Shown here one piece after another: positions 33,783 to 47,082 of a DNA stretch of 64,000 bases (its first letter is position 1; each line of letters starts with the position of its first letter). This DNA is from Labyrinthula sp. Ha (taxonomy: Eukaryota > Sar > Bigyra > Labyrinthulida > Labyrinthulaceae): the NCBI GenBank assembly GCA_015227615.1, contig JAALGZ010000020.1, positions 496,001-560,000 of the forward strand, read 5' to 3'. A program made the position numbers and the translations under genes. A model generated the notes under the pieces. It saw nothing but the letters and a program-made list of their open reading frames with translations, was not told where the DNA came from and did not search any database.

Positions 33783-34569
33783 TCAGTGATATAAACGAGG
33801 GACTGCTTCTGCTGGTGATAAAAATGTCAATGCAAATAGGATTGGTAATGCAGAGTTTACAGAAAGTGTTGTCCCAAACAAGGTTAATAACAAGAACAAA
33901 TAAATAAAATGAAGGTATCCCAAAACTCCAGACCTTGAAATCAAACCAAGTGAGGGGTTAGATCGCTTTATGGTAAGAACAATTGTACGGTGTAGGAGCA
34001 ATAAGGGAGAAAATACCACAATGGATCTAGAAGGAAATTAAAATCACATTAAGTTGAGTGTAAGTTAATAAAAGCCAAAGAAACAATTTTAAAGGTAGTT
34101 CATTATCTTCAAAAAAATCTGTAAAACAACTATGAAGGCTTAACTCATTTTAAAACTGTGCCAAAATGTTAAGGCAAATGGTTTCAATTTCTTGTTTTAG
34201 TAGTACTAAGAACAACTTGTTTGACGTCGTCATTAGCAAAGCTATAGCAGAAAATGTTATCAATCAATAGAAGGAAGTATATGATAAATGAAAAGATAAA
34301 ACCAAAAAAAGGGACACCCTTTGTAGGTTAGATAAAAATAATAGAGTGTCCGAAGAGCTGGTCCTGGGGCTATTGAACCAACAAATATGCTTGCGTGTGT
34401 CAAACTCTACCAAGCAATCACCCTTATGTAGGCTAGGAAGATGAGTTTGTAGCTGCATCGTGGGTTACGCTTTAGCACAATACAAAAGGAATCTTGGAGG
34501 GTGAAAAGCCGAGAAGGAAGAAAAATACTTCATCAAAAAGGTTAATAGCAAATGCAACTGTGGGAGGTA
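33783..34569 (-). pseudogene. Membrane-protein-like fragments, possible relic
   Basis: Minus-strand stretches read like a polytopic membrane protein but in different frames. KLPPTVAFAINLFDEVFFFLLGF lies near 34570-34495, APGPALRTLYYFYLTYKG near 34370-34310, and the 78-codon block beginning at 34019 includes SRSGVLGYLHFIYLFLLLTLFG. One 31-nt GTATTG...ATGCAG stretch could be an intron, but the remaining shifts and stops cannot be removed with introns of the size seen elsewhere. I therefore treat it as a possible broken gene, with a real chance that it is noise. Confidence 0.2.
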
Positions 34570-34599
34570 ACTTATAGATTGTGTCGTCTAAGAACAGCT

Positions 34600-37500
34600 A
34601 TGATTCTTGCACTGCATGTGCGTAATAGTATAGCTAAGGTGGGTACGGAGGTACTACAAAGATGTTCAATGATTCAGAAGAAGTGGTTCCATCAGCTTGA
34701 AACCTTTTTAGGTTTTTTATATGCAGCCATGTCTGGCAGTGAATTGGCTCTGGCAATGAGATAAACTGAAAACCAATAGCAGCAGCTGGCCATGCTAGAG
34801 ACTCACCATGGGAAGAGCTACCATACTATCAAGAATGTAGAACTGATGATGAGAAGACTTGGCGGACAACAGAAATAATTTAAACATGTCTACTCTAGGA
34901 AAACAACTCTAGCAATAGTATAATCCTTCAGATATATGTGGTGATGATTCTTTGAAACTAGTTAATATCGCGCCGTAAGGAATTGAGCGTGATGGCTCTC
35001 TGCAGGGAAAATAATGGAATGGAAGCCCTTCTTTCCAAAAATTTAAAGTTTGACACGGAAATAATAAATAGAAGCGGTGTGGATGAAGCGAATCCCGGAT
35101 GTGTAAGCTAGATGGGAAAGGCGAATATGGTATTCTTAGTGACGACTCGTCGAATGATCTGTATCAAGCTACCACAGCCAGTTTCAAGCTCTTATTCGTA
35201 GCGTCCTCTCTCAATAGAAAGTATTTCTATGGCTATACAGAACTTCCAGTAGAGTCGCCTCACAGGCAAGTTGAGAAAGAACCTATTAGATAATCGTGAG
35301 TTTCAGAAGTATGGAAAAATATCCTATTGGTTTGAATACATCTACGAACCTTTCATCGGAAAGAATATAGGTATGTGCTCCGTAATTGTTCCTGTTCCAG
35401 CTCTTCGAGGAATCAATTTTCTTGGGAAGGAGCGTGGGCTGGAAATGTAGCCAATATGAAAGGCCGAGAGTATACTTTAGTCTGAACTTTCAGAAAAGAC
35501 AAGATACAAGTGGCCTGTAAGGGAAAAGTGTGCTTGAGATTGCTATGTCCCACTATATCCAGCTTAACATAGCTGGAAGAGCCGGGAATTTTACTGCGTT
35601 AACGGTCCGAAGTCGCGATCAGCTCATAGCTCATTGGAGGTGTGAAATACTTTTGACGCCGGTGATGGCTCCTCTACATGAGTTGGTGTAGAAGACAACC
35701 TGCTGCACCTGCGAACTGTGTTGACGAAGTCACTTCAACGAGTTTAGAATGAGGCAGACTAAGTCATATGCTCAGGAAAATTATGTTCTCGGTAACTAAT
35801 GTAATTCCCAGGATGGCTTGTACATTTGGCAATTGTAGTTCCGCGAATTAGTAAGACGACTTGGAAGATTGAATTAGAAAAATCCACGAGACTAGAGTGC
35901 CAGAGAAACACAGAGGAACAGGTAACAATCATAAGAGGAGAAAAAAATCTCGCGTAGATGGTATGCCAGGCGAGAGGTGTAGCTCCTGTGGAGATTCAGA
36001 GCAGGATTAACCCGAAAAATTAAGAACTGAGTTCGAAGAAACTCATTCCTGTGAACAAGACGGAACCAGGTAACTGGTTTCTTATAGCAAGACTGAAAAT
36101 AGCTTTAAACTCTAAATATATCCCAATGCCATTTGTAAACTTTGACTAATTAGAAAATATTCCCTGGAAAACTTTATGAAGAGCAGCCTGATGGATACTT
36201 TCCAGGAACGCTAAAACAAAGAAGATAAAACGCTTGATGTTTTACGGGGAAAGGGTAATAAGAACATGAAATAACCCACGGCCAGTCAAAGACACATTAA
36301 GTTTAAAGACTTCTTCGCTAAAAACGGTCGCTGTTTCAAACTGGAGAGAATGGTACATCTTGATATTGATACACTAGCTGACCTGTTTAACTCCATCATT
36401 ATCAAGATGCCTGCTAAAATGCAGATTGCCAAAAAAGATATCAAGCAAGAAATTGACTGAAGAGGAGCAAAAAAAAAATTGTAGCAACCGAGGAAACTCC
36501 TGGATACCCGGAGAAATATGCTCAAAGAGAGCGATGGGGATGTGTCCCATATTAAGTGTAGCATAGTCAACCGAGTAGCTCATAGGAAACGAAAGAAGGA
36601 TATTCGCAAGTTCAAGGCTAAGATAGTATGCTATCAGCAGTTCTTCTGTCAAGAGTACCCTGATGAGTTGAGAAATCCTAAAGCATATTACATATGGTGT
36701 ATCAAAACTGGGTGTGGACAGTAGTTCTACAGAAAGAATTGACTCTGTTGTGTTAAGTTATTGCTCCTGGAAGTCTTTTAACGGCATTAAGGATGACAGT
36801 TCGAAGGTACTTGTGATGTCTCATTATGGGATAATTCTACAGAATGTGAGAGATACCTGATTCGTACCATTGAATTGGATAGTAAAAAGAAAATTCGACT
36901 AACCGTAGCCACAGAGCTATTGTCCAGGAAGTGGAATGGATAGGCAATAATAGATCATTCCCTCATATTCCGTAGACAGGATTTGAGGTCAAAATTTTGG
37001 TAAATCTTTCTGAGAGGAATTCAGAAAGGTGCAACAGTAAACAATCGTTTTTGACAAGGTTAAATGGCAAGTCTTAACCGACAAGCATAATTGCTGTTGA
37101 GATCCCTGAGGTTACAGTGACGGAAACCTTTAGTGTTAACATCAGCGCGAACAGTGATCTGAAGTCCCCGGAGTCAGGTGTAAGCACCTATAATCGTAAT
37201 CGTTAAGCAATTAACTATGCTCGCTTAGATAGCAGGATTGATATGGAAGTAAGTATTCTTCACCCTCATGAGTTTTATGCAGCAAATGCAACACCTGTAA
37301 ATTTTAACGTGCTTATAACTTGTACCCAACCATGGGCCTGTGGATGTGAAGTTGGTTAAAAAGATAGGTTTAAGGGTTAAGCAAAGAGGGATAAAAACGT
37401 TTTCCAGAGATAAGTACTGCTTTTGAATAACCCAAATTGCTTGTTTTTTGTTGAAGCAGAGTTACAAGAAAATGGGTATAGATCAGTATCTGAGTCTCGA

Positions 37501-38800
37501 TGAGTAGGGTTTCGGTACCTTGGATAACCACCTGGTCGCTCATCGGCAAGAAGGGGGGTTTGCTCCCATTTTAGATAAATATGTCGGTGATAGAGATTGG
37601 TTAGAGAGTAGAATAGAAATCAGCGACTGGTCTAATGTAGTATTTGTTACTAATGTGTGTATAGAGCTTAAGTCCATTACATCATATACGACTTCAGTAT
37701 CCTACATCTTATTAGATATCGTTCTAATTTTCCATTGATAAAAATTATAGAACTGTAGTTATCCAAAAGGTACATCATGTTTGATACAAACTTTGATCTA
37801 TCTGAGTTGAAAGGGAAAACATGAAATCACTCAAGTAGTCGTAACTGGGTTTGATGAGGAAGTACATTGGCCTATTTTAATAACTAACTTTCTGCAGAAT
37901 GTTAGCGTTACAAAGAATCTTATTACTTTTTTTCAAGAAAAAGTACCATTTTTACGTTGCAAAATCAAGTTATTTTACCATAAATGTCATTGAACGCATT
38001 CTAGTATCAAGGGTAAGTTGACTTATGACTTTATACGGTAGAAACCGTAACCCAGTCTTACTTGAGGAAATGTTAAACCTAGTCGGATCATATCCTGGTC
38101 AGTACCTCAAGACTAAAACCTAAAGTAAAGCAGAAAAATATCACTGAATATATATATATATATAATATTGCTGCTTGCATAGATTTAGTGGAAAGAATCA
38201 ACTCCGATAATCTCGAAGACATAGACCTCGGTGAATCAAGAAAATCATAATGACGTAGCACAGGCATAGTTGAGAATGAGTTGGGCAACCACTTCTTGTC
38301 TAGTCCAATAGCTATCGGAGATAAATGAGCAAAAACTCATTAAAAAAGTCCTCCATAAATTGATAAAGGTACCTGAAGCTCCGGAAGAGATGTAAATTCT
38401 TTACTTAAGCCATATCTGGAGTTCTTAAGAGCTTTTGCAGCAGCAGATTCTCAGGCTAGAATAAATAATTCGTTGCTACGTCAATATAATCAACAGATAC
38501 CTTAGGATCCAGAAAACCAAATGTATGATTTACTGCTTTAGAAATGAGTGGTTTCGTTAAGGAAAACTATAGAGGATGCGGGAGAATGGTTTTTTAATAA
38601 GATAAAAAAACTTTATTTACTATTTAGTACTTTTAGTGCGCATGAAATGAAATAAACTACGCACGGGGTAAAACTGATTAACGTCGAAAAGATCCTAGGA
38701 AAGATGTCAACCAGTTATCGCATTTTGAATCAAGTTCTGATTCCCTAACGCGTGGTAAATATTATGGTAGATTCAACATGATGTCTTGTTTCGACCAGCT
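34600..38800 (+). pseudogene. Decayed coding region, identity unknown
   Basis: About 4 kb with clearly higher GC than the neighbourhood. Protein-like plus-strand segments are broken by stops and frame changes, for example VSLWDNSTECERYLIRTIEL near 36820, VEIPEVTVTETFSVNISANS near 37100 and a 72-codon open block at 37520-37738 (DNHLVAHRQEGGFAPILDKY). A block KLVKKIGLRVKQRGIKTF near 37355 faintly resembles sequence following a retroviral-type protease. None is enough for an identification. The region ends next to a MITE-like element. A degraded large transposon or integrated virus would fit. Confidence 0.3.
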
Positions 38801-38830
38801 CAACACAATAGCATACCAACAGGCATCAGA

Positions 38831-39036
38831 TTGATAAAATTTATCAATAATTATTTGAGTGTTGTTTTCATTCTGATTCCTAATGAAAGAACCGGGATTT
38901 TGATTCATGCCAAATTATTTCGATCTTACTCTGATTATAAATTAATTATCACTAATCAACCAAAAGATTTTTGTCAATACTAATGATTATCAATAAAAAA
39001 AACATCGGAAAGATTTTATTGATAAATTATCATCAA
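38831..39036 (+). mobile_element. MITE-like element, copy C
   Basis: A 206-bp element with terminal inverted repeats TTGATAAAATTTATCAATAA (38831-38850) and the complement of TTATTGATAAATTATCATCAA (39016-39036). It aligns throughout with the inverted copy at 26050-26252, and its core with the eroded copy near 13386-13510. It is non-coding and lies at the edge of the decayed 34.6-38.8 kb region. Confidence 0.65.
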
Positions 39037-41227
39037 ATATAATAGAATCCGTATACGAGATAGAGAAACGGGAGAATTAACTCGCTGTATAGTGAGGTTC
39101 TTGGATATGTTGCATGTTTCCAGAGTTGACCCTTGTTATCCCTACATCTGTTAAAGAGCCATTGAAAACAAGCTTATGAATACCCCGTAGGAGCGAGAGC
39201 CGAATTTTCTTATCTATACTCAAATTTAACTACTTGAAAATTATTTTAATTTTCCAACCTTTCCTAGATGTAAAAGTTTAACACCAGAATGGGCGTAGCT
39301 ATGTCTATGGATAGGTTCCATCGGAGCGACTAAGATCTGAGATTCACAATTAAAAAGAACGAGAAGCGGTTGTATTAGAGGTTACTTTTGGTTTTGACAG
39401 TTTTGTAAAATTTCAAGGTGCTTTATAAATATAATAGCTATTGTTAGATGCCCTAATATTATTTTAGCTATTTAGTATAAATATTAAAAACATTATCTAA
39501 GTACTAGAAAGTTCGCATATACATGCTCTCGACTTACAGGTTATTATAGTTAAAGAATCGATGTTGCTTATGGCCTCAGTACAGCTTTTCATATTGTAAC
39601 TATGATTTTAATCACGACATTTAGAGAAATTCTACTCTACAGTTACCTGTAAAGAATTCAGTTTAAATCTAAGTTAACGTAAAATAGGGACAGTAGTTGA
39701 GTGCAATTAAAGCAAACTGGATTAAGTTCAATTTCTTTAGTAAAGTAAATTAAATTCTAGGACTTCAACATCTAGATCAAATGTGGGAAACAACAACAGA
39801 TATAAGGAAGTATAACCAGTATTAATTTTTTCTTGCTCTTAATTACTATTTCAGCTGCTGCTGGTCATATGTTCATCAGCCCAGAAACCCCGAAAAGCAT
39901 TTCTTACTGGCTCGAAAAAGTATTTCTCAACTTTTTATATGGCTACAAACCGATAAATCATCAAATTTTTTTCTCTGTGCAAAGTTAAAAACACAAATTT
40001 TTGTTTTTTTTAGAAAACTAATTCGGCTGAAACTCATTTTAATACTATTACCTAAGCTGACTGTTATTTCACTTCATGATTGCTGGCTCAGTTTCCTTTC
40101 TAAATTAGAATAATGAGGAACTGCGTATTTTCTTACAGATCTATTGCAGCTCACCAGAAACATACTCCCAGCTTCTGATAAACTTCTATTTTTGCAATAA
40201 GGTTAACATTAGAATCGACATTACTATCGTTGTTCAGAACGAAATCAGATTGACAAATATATATTTAGTTTTTCTAACGTATTAGTATAGGCTCGTAAGA
40301 ATGTCGACTAAGATAGTTTGATGGTTCCTAGGTGAAAAATTTGTAACTTCAGATTAACCTTATACTGATCCGCTTGTGCATAAATTGTAGCACTGGATTT
40401 CTCTGATCTTATACAAAAAGGAAGAGGTTACCTATTACTCTAATCTATTTTTGTGCTAAGCTATCCTCTTCAGAATTAATAAGTTAGCTTTTCTGTTCGT
40501 AAATTTCAACACCACAAATACTGCAACTCATTTGGTAAATAACAAATACCTAGACATTCATAGCTTACACAATATCCATGACATAGTTCCATACATTAAA
40601 TCTAGATATACTGCAACCTTAACATGCACAATCAACTCTATTTTCTATTTGCTAGTAAATAAAGCTTGCTAGTGTTGGCTTCGAACTAACTTTGCTCCCT
40701 CAGTAAAATACCTGAAGCTCTACTTCAAAAACACTTAAGTTTTTGTTCATCTCAACATGAGTAGGTTAGTGGTTAGTTATGTTTCATTCGCTTTAAGAAC
40801 TAATATTTTTCTTACACACTTATTTCTACTGTTTCCATGAAGAGCAACAATAACGTGCAACTTTTGCTTATACTTTGTTTTCTCTTTTGTTTTTTCCAAG
40901 TATATTTTGCTCTAAATAGTAACTGCAAGAAGGTAGAAAGTGAGTAGTAATGCACTATTAGAGTGACATGTTCCTTGCTTCTAAATTAGCCACATTTCTT
41001 AATTAATCTCTATGCTATACAAAATTTTACAGGCCAATGTACATTAGCTGGGACAGTTAGTAGGACTTGGCTCTACCATGGAACTATAATCTCAACAATT
41101 ACAACTATAAAAATATACCATAGAAATTCAATTGTTGGCTTTTGTGCTACGACCTATTTGCTCCTAAAAAATCCTTGGTAATATTTGCCCAAGCTGATAC
41201 AATTAACTATTCATCAGACTGCATCAT

Positions 41228-41497
41228 ATGTTGGAAAGAAATTTGCAAAATTCACAAGACGAAGGATTGTCAACTTCTGGAATCTTCTTCTTAATACTGA
41301 TATTCTCTTCTTTATTCGGTATTCTCTACGTTGTTGTCAAATATGATTTGTGCAAGAAAGAACGAAAGAAATCTTTGGATGTTGAAAGAGTTCCTACACT
41401 TAATCGACGAGGTCAACCTGGCCCTGAGATAAGTAGTTTGCCTATGGCGCTAAGATCCCCTGTACCCTCAGTGGCTTATAGTGAACGTACTGTATAA
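41228..41497 (+). CDS. Small single-pass membrane protein
   Basis: An 89-residue protein: 17 polar residues (MLERNLQNSQDEGLSTS), one clear membrane helix beginning GIFFLILIFSSLFGILYVVV (18-38), a basic flank (KYDLCKKERKKS) and a Pro-rich tail (LNRRGQPGPEISSLP). Positive charges after the helix predict the C-terminus in the cytosol, with the short N-terminus outside. It starts with ATG at 41228 and converges with RPA1, with 126 bp between the stops. No family is recognised. The well-ordered membrane topology and position beside a real gene argue for a real protein. Confidence 0.5.
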   Translation: MLERNLQNSQDEGLSTSGIFFLILIFSSLFGILYVVVKYDLCKKERKKSLDVERVPTLNRRGQPGPEISSLPMALRSPVPSVAYSERTV

Positions 41498-41623
41498 TAT
41501 GGTTGTATTGCTTGATGTGTACGTTCTTGAAGAGCTTACTGGCCTAGTTCTTTATTTGAAAATAAAAAAAATCTTCTCTTAGGATTCGACAGATCATATG
41601 TTAGATATTTATCGACTTTCATA

Positions 41624-43434
41624 TTAGTCAAATTTAGAGATGTACTCCAATAGCATTCTACTTTCGATCTCAGGTTCAATTTCCGCAGCTTCCACAACTG
41701 TTGTTCGAAGCTTTTCTTCACCGTTGTACATTTCTCTCTTTATTCTAACTTTCCATAATCTCTCTTGCCAAAGAGCAGCGTTAATTATACTTTCGAAAGA
41801 TGCTTCTGACTGCTCTCTAACTTGATGTAACTCATGAGCAGTGACACCAAACACTTCTTCTGCTTTTTCATTAAACATTGTTGCCCAAACACTTCCCGTG
41901 TCATCAGTCAACTTCACATTTGCAATATATCGCCACTGACATTCTTGGTATGACTTGCCATTAGCTTCACAGAAATATGTTCCATCAGGCTGTAGAATAA
42001 CTTTTTTATTATTTCCTTCCTCTGGTGTTGATGGGTACCAAATATTTTCCTTTCTAACAAATGTTAATCTGGCTTTCACCACTGAATATACTCCTTTACT
42101 CAAATCTAAGTGGTAATAAAAAATACTAATATACCACCACATCCTTCAGGAGGAGTAATCAACTGATCAATGTCCCATCTTTCGTCAACCTTGCAATCAA
42201 CACCTGTTCGTCCATCGACTCCAGACCCACCACTTTTATCTACTAGTGTCATGATGTCAACTTGAGAAGCCCACTGACGAAGTTCTTCCGTTTCAGGAAC
42301 ATCCGGATTCACATATATTCCACTAGAATTTATCAATGTCAGACTTACGCCTCCATAATCACTTACTCTGACATTTCCAATCCCTAAGATAATCCCTTCA
42401 TTCGTTACATGAGCATCGTTTTGTCCCTTAACCAAAATTTTTTCTAGTTCCTCACACTTATCACCAAATGCAGTTAACTTCATCTTTGTATTAGAAGAAT
42501 CAGCAACAACAATATTCATCCTAGTATACTCCTTTCCTGCTTTTGATATTCCAGTTTCTATATTATCCCAGGAAATTACACTCACAACAACATCAACTAA
42601 CTTTTTGTTATCCGTTGGTTCCAACTCAGATAATTTTGTAACCGTTAAGTTATACTGCTTGATATCTGATGTGTCGGATGCTGGGGTGATATTCGCACGA
42701 GTGTCAAACGTTATTTCATAGTTACACTTTGTGTCATTAAATCTTGGATTAGCCAATTTTACTTGTCCTCCAGAGAAGTTAAAAACGAGATCAGGTTGGA
42801 GCAGAGGGTAGAATTTGTCTACTGCGTCTCTGAAAAAGGTTGCTCTAATGTTCATACCCTCAGAATCCATAAGAGTAGCTGAAAATAATTGTCCACTATT
42901 GTTAGGTCCTTTATCCCATTTTCTAATAGGTCCCCGTGCTGTTACTCGGCATCTAATTGTCCATCTAGGAAGGTATGGATTCAGTCCCGCTATTGGGATC
43001 TCATTCGGATTATTAACTCTTTGAATAGGTCTAAATGAAAAAAATACAAAATTTTACCTCGACGAAATGGTTCCTCGGTTTGGAGCTACGTTTTCTTTCA
43101 TTGCAGTGTTCGCATTAACGTTTTGCGAAATGATGCTTATCCCTGTTAGGATCAGATATTTTGTAGACCCGTTACTCTGTGGCACATAGTTGCTCAATTG
43201 AATGAGGGTATTTTCTTTAAGCATATTATTTTCTACAAGATGGGAGTTTTGAGTTCCTAGCAAAGCACTGATACCTGACCTTCCATCTGTCAGCTCCAGT
43301 TTATATCTAGTTGGACCGTTTCCAGAATTTATCGACCGCATACTTTTTACCACGACGTTTGGTTGGATAACAGTTTCACCAGATATTATACGTCCAATAC
43401 AACCAACAGTAATCATTTTTCCTGGTGCGGGCAT
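41624..43434 (-). CDS. RPA1: Replication protein A large subunit, 3 exons
   Basis: Single-stranded DNA-binding subunit of the RPA trimer, needed in replication, repair and recombination. Exons 43434-43058, 43030-42135 and 42105-41624 are joined across introns of 27 nt (43031-43057) and 29 nt (42106-42134), giving 584 residues. Without splicing there are three separate partial frames. The first 120 residues are an RPA-N OB fold (RYKLELTDGRSGISALLGTQ). DNA-binding domain A follows (PIAGLNPYLPRWTIRCRVT...GQLFSATLMDSEGMNIRATFF), then domain B and domain C (residues 425-584, GVYSVVKARLTFVRKENIWY...). Oddly, the zinc ribbon normally inserted in domain C has lost three of its four cysteines (see findings). 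The spliced frame is continuous and ends at the usual place for the family. Confidence 0.93.
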
Positions 43435-46400
43435 TCTTTTTCACTCTTTATTCAACTTTTCTTCAACCGTTTTTCTTTGGAAATTAACCGTTAAGTGCTT
43501 ACGTCATTAAAAGTTTTCTAAATCGATTTACCCAAAATTAACTTTAAAGTTTTTTTGGGCTATTTCCAATGTTTCTTACAGAGTAGAATTTTGTATACAG
43601 TCCAATGTTAAGGTAAAGCAACAATCTAGCAAAAAACAAAAAAGATTTTATAGAGGTATTGAATACAACAGCTTCCTTGTGCAAAGTTTAGTTAAAATTT
43701 CTGAAAGAAAAGCTTATTAGATTTGGAAATTAGTATTTCATGCTATCTAGTTAGAAGGCTGGACCTGAACCAAACACATATACAATATGGACACAACACT
43801 AATACTGGTTAAATGGTAAAGCAGTAAATATTCATTTTTAAAAACTTTTCTCTTGTATGTGATACAAGGTAAGTTAATTTTTTCTACCCAGAATGGTAAG
43901 ATCTTGGCAAGGTCGAAACGCGTGAAAAGACCTGTGTTGAAAGAGCCAAGCCATGAAAAAAATAGCATTGGCAGGGGTTATTATATTTTTATAAGATACA
44001 GGAATTAGAACGATAGATAACAGCTTAATATAGGATTTCTTAGTCTCTTACATATTGCTGTCCAGGCATTACCTAGTGTCTTGGCCTGACTGTACTTAAA
44101 ATCACCGCATGCAAATTTGTTTCAATCTAGACAAAATCACTAACCAATGATAAGTTTTATTTAGATTAAGGTTCAAATAGCTTATTATAAGAATTGACCT
44201 AAAAAATAGCAACATCATTAATTATTATAAACAGTTTTTTTGGGTAAATCACATTTTAAGCTACTGCAAGCGGCCATGTTTTATAGACCAAGTTCAAGTG
44301 GCAAAAATTTAGTTAATGCTACTCTTTACGATTAGTAGTACGATCCTAAAAGAAATGAAGTTTATTGAATTACGCTTGTCAATTTTCTCGGAAGCAATCA
44401 ATGCTGGCAGATGTCGCAATAACAAATTATTTCTTTCGATTAGAACTTGTATCGAGACATAGAAAGATATGCGGAGGGACAACGGCACTCCAATAATAGA
44501 AATTTCAACTATATACGTATGAAATAGCACGGAATAAGTACTCACAAATAATACAACTAATTGAAATGGAACCCAATATTAATGCACCAGAGATTAAAGT
44601 TTTATCACAGAAAATGAAGTTGCCTTAAATATGCATTTTTTGGTGTGGCCAAAAAACTTAGGTTATATATTTAAGTTTATTTAATTCCATTATTTTCTCA
44701 TGCTGCAACATTGTCCGCCAGCAACTTTCTAAACGTGAGTAACGCACATAAGGATTGTTTCACTTAGAGGCGAGTTTTTCTATACCTTTTGTATCAAGAA
44801 CTACTGTTTTATGTTCTACTATTTTGGACGGAAACATTGATTATGGATTTTTTCCAATTACTAGTAACTAAATAAAGGTTAAGTAAAAAACTAGTTCACA
44901 AATTAACTGATCGATAGGATTAACAGACCCTGTTAGCATAGTTATTGAATTTCTATCCTTACCATATTGCAACATTAAAATTGATTATATCTAGCGATGA
45001 ATATACCTATGTCCTATTTATTTATAGTAAGACGTGAAATTTTTTTAAAACAACTATGTATAGTTCTTCCAAGCTCTGGTGAAACAGTTTACTGGGTGCC
45101 ATTATGCTGACGAAGACTACAACATTTATATTTTTTACTACAATCATAAAAATTAATTCCACTTAATAGATCTTCTTGAAAAACAGGCTTTGTAAAGACT
45201 TATCCCTCTATTTGTTAATTTAAATATGATTCAAAGTCCGTTTCCTTGTGTATCTATCACTGGTTGCACTATTGTGTATGCTTTATTAAGGTTTTAGTGC
45301 CCTGATGCATAACTTATTTAAGTGTTTCTGAGTTATGTAGCAGTCTAATCTCCTAACTGATTTAATTTTTACCTGCATAAAGATATCAACTTACAATCTA
45401 CTGTGAATCTAGACCTTTTAGTCTTATTGTAATATTGGTTGCACTTTTCCTCAAAACTAAATGCCTGAGCTAACTAGGTGTGATTTACTGGTATCTATAC
45501 TGTACAATTATATATTAAAATGACATAAACAAGCGATAAAAATTTTCCTATAATTCAATTTTCTCTGGGTAAATGAAGTATTGAACATAAAATTTCAGTT
45601 AATTGGTTTTCTAGAGAAACAGGTGGGATCAAGCCCATATCTTCATTTCCTCAATAATTATATATTCTTATCATTTGGACCTACGAACTCATATTTTACT
45701 ACCAAAAGTTCATACATAAGATTTCATCACAAATTTAAACACCTATTACTAGAGTATTATCCTACTTAAACAGTCTCTTAAGCAAGAGAAGAATGCAGCC
45801 ATCCGCGCCCTTTCGTAAGTTCTAAACTAATAGGTACCAAATAAGCGTTATGACTCAACATTTTCTATTGAAGTAAAGTATTTGTGAAAGATTGTCTAAA
45901 ATTAAATTATATCATTAATCAACATAAATGTGAAACCAAGGATCCTTGGTCTTCTTTATTCTGAGCGGTGAAGCTGTGTGTACAAGTAATTAAAAAATGA
46001 TATGAAATCCTAAGCAAATGAAGTGAAGCTTTTTGCCACCCTAGATGCATCTGTTATGGAGTTTTTACAATATTAAATCGCATAGAATATTCTTCTTTTG
46101 AATTTTACGGTTTCGGCTCTACATGCGTTTAGATTTTATCACCAGAGCCAACACGAACAAATAATTGCTCTACTGTAAAAAAGTTCACTTTGGTGTTCCT
46201 AAGACTACCCGCTCAAAAACCCTCAAAATTTCATGACATATTTATATTTAATGTCATTTCGTTCCATGATAAATAATATGATGAATTTAAATTATGTTAA
46301 GATATGAGATTGCAGGCACCAGAAAATGTGGAACTAAGATGCCAGATGCCTAATAGTGGTTTTCCCTGTGACGTTACCTAACTGAAGTAGACATTCATAT

Positions 46401-47082
46401 TTTTTAATAAAACTATTTCTCAGAAGATGTTGGACTTTTTACATGGATTAATGACTATGCAGTTTACAATAAAAAGCTAGATCTGGCACTATTTCAGACA
46501 AGTGAGTTCATGGAAAAAAAATCAATCTTACACCTGCAATATAACAGGTTTCATGTGCTATATTTCCTAAGATTAAATTTGAGCTATTTCTAATATCTTA
46601 TAAATTATATTTTGAAGCCAGTTGTTTTTTTTATATTTTGCGAGGAAAACACAGCTCAGTAAATAGATCTCAGGTAAATTAAGTTTTTAAACCAAATACG
46701 AAAAGAGTTCTTTATATTCCTAGTTTTTAAGAAAATATGAGTTATCATAGGATTTCAGTTAAAGTATAAAATTGAAGCTAAAGTTGAAAGAAATAAGAGG
46801 TAAAAAATCCATTAACAGAACTGCTACCTTGCTTTGCCATTTAAGTTCTCAACTCTATTAAACCAAAGATGAAGTTGCAACTGTTTCTTGAAACAATTGT
46901 CCGAGAAAATGTATCATTATTTTTTTTGTTCTTTTTTTCCTTTTGTAGCAGAAAAGTCTCCAACAAGATTTATTCAAAAGCACTTTAAAATATCGGGAAG
47001 GTTGTTTAACCGAGCGTCCTCGAAAATATTACATCTGTTTCCAATTCTTAATATAACGTAATGGTGCATTACCCTGTTTCCA
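43435..47082. other. 3.6-kb intergenic region, nothing seen
   Basis: AT-rich sequence between divergent RPA1 and the USP-like gene. Short frames (for example 43747-43968 and 45581-45769) have no recognisable domains. A stretch before the USP-like start reads AEKSPTRFIQKHFKISGRLF and could be an upstream exon joined by a 39-nt GTAATG...GGCAG intron. That is longer than the confirmed introns and does not end in TAG, so I do not include it. Confidence 0.5.

Larger units (their letters stand above)
33248..41227. other. 8-kb intergenic region with relics
   Basis: No intact gene is seen. It contains an imperfect hairpin at 33577-33615 (GTAAAGA...TCTTTAC around TGGGGCTCCCCA), minus-strand membrane-protein-like fragments (33783-34569), a long decayed stretch (34600-38800) and a complete MITE-like copy (38831-39036). 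The part from 39037 to 41227 is AT-rich and featureless. Confidence 0.5.
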
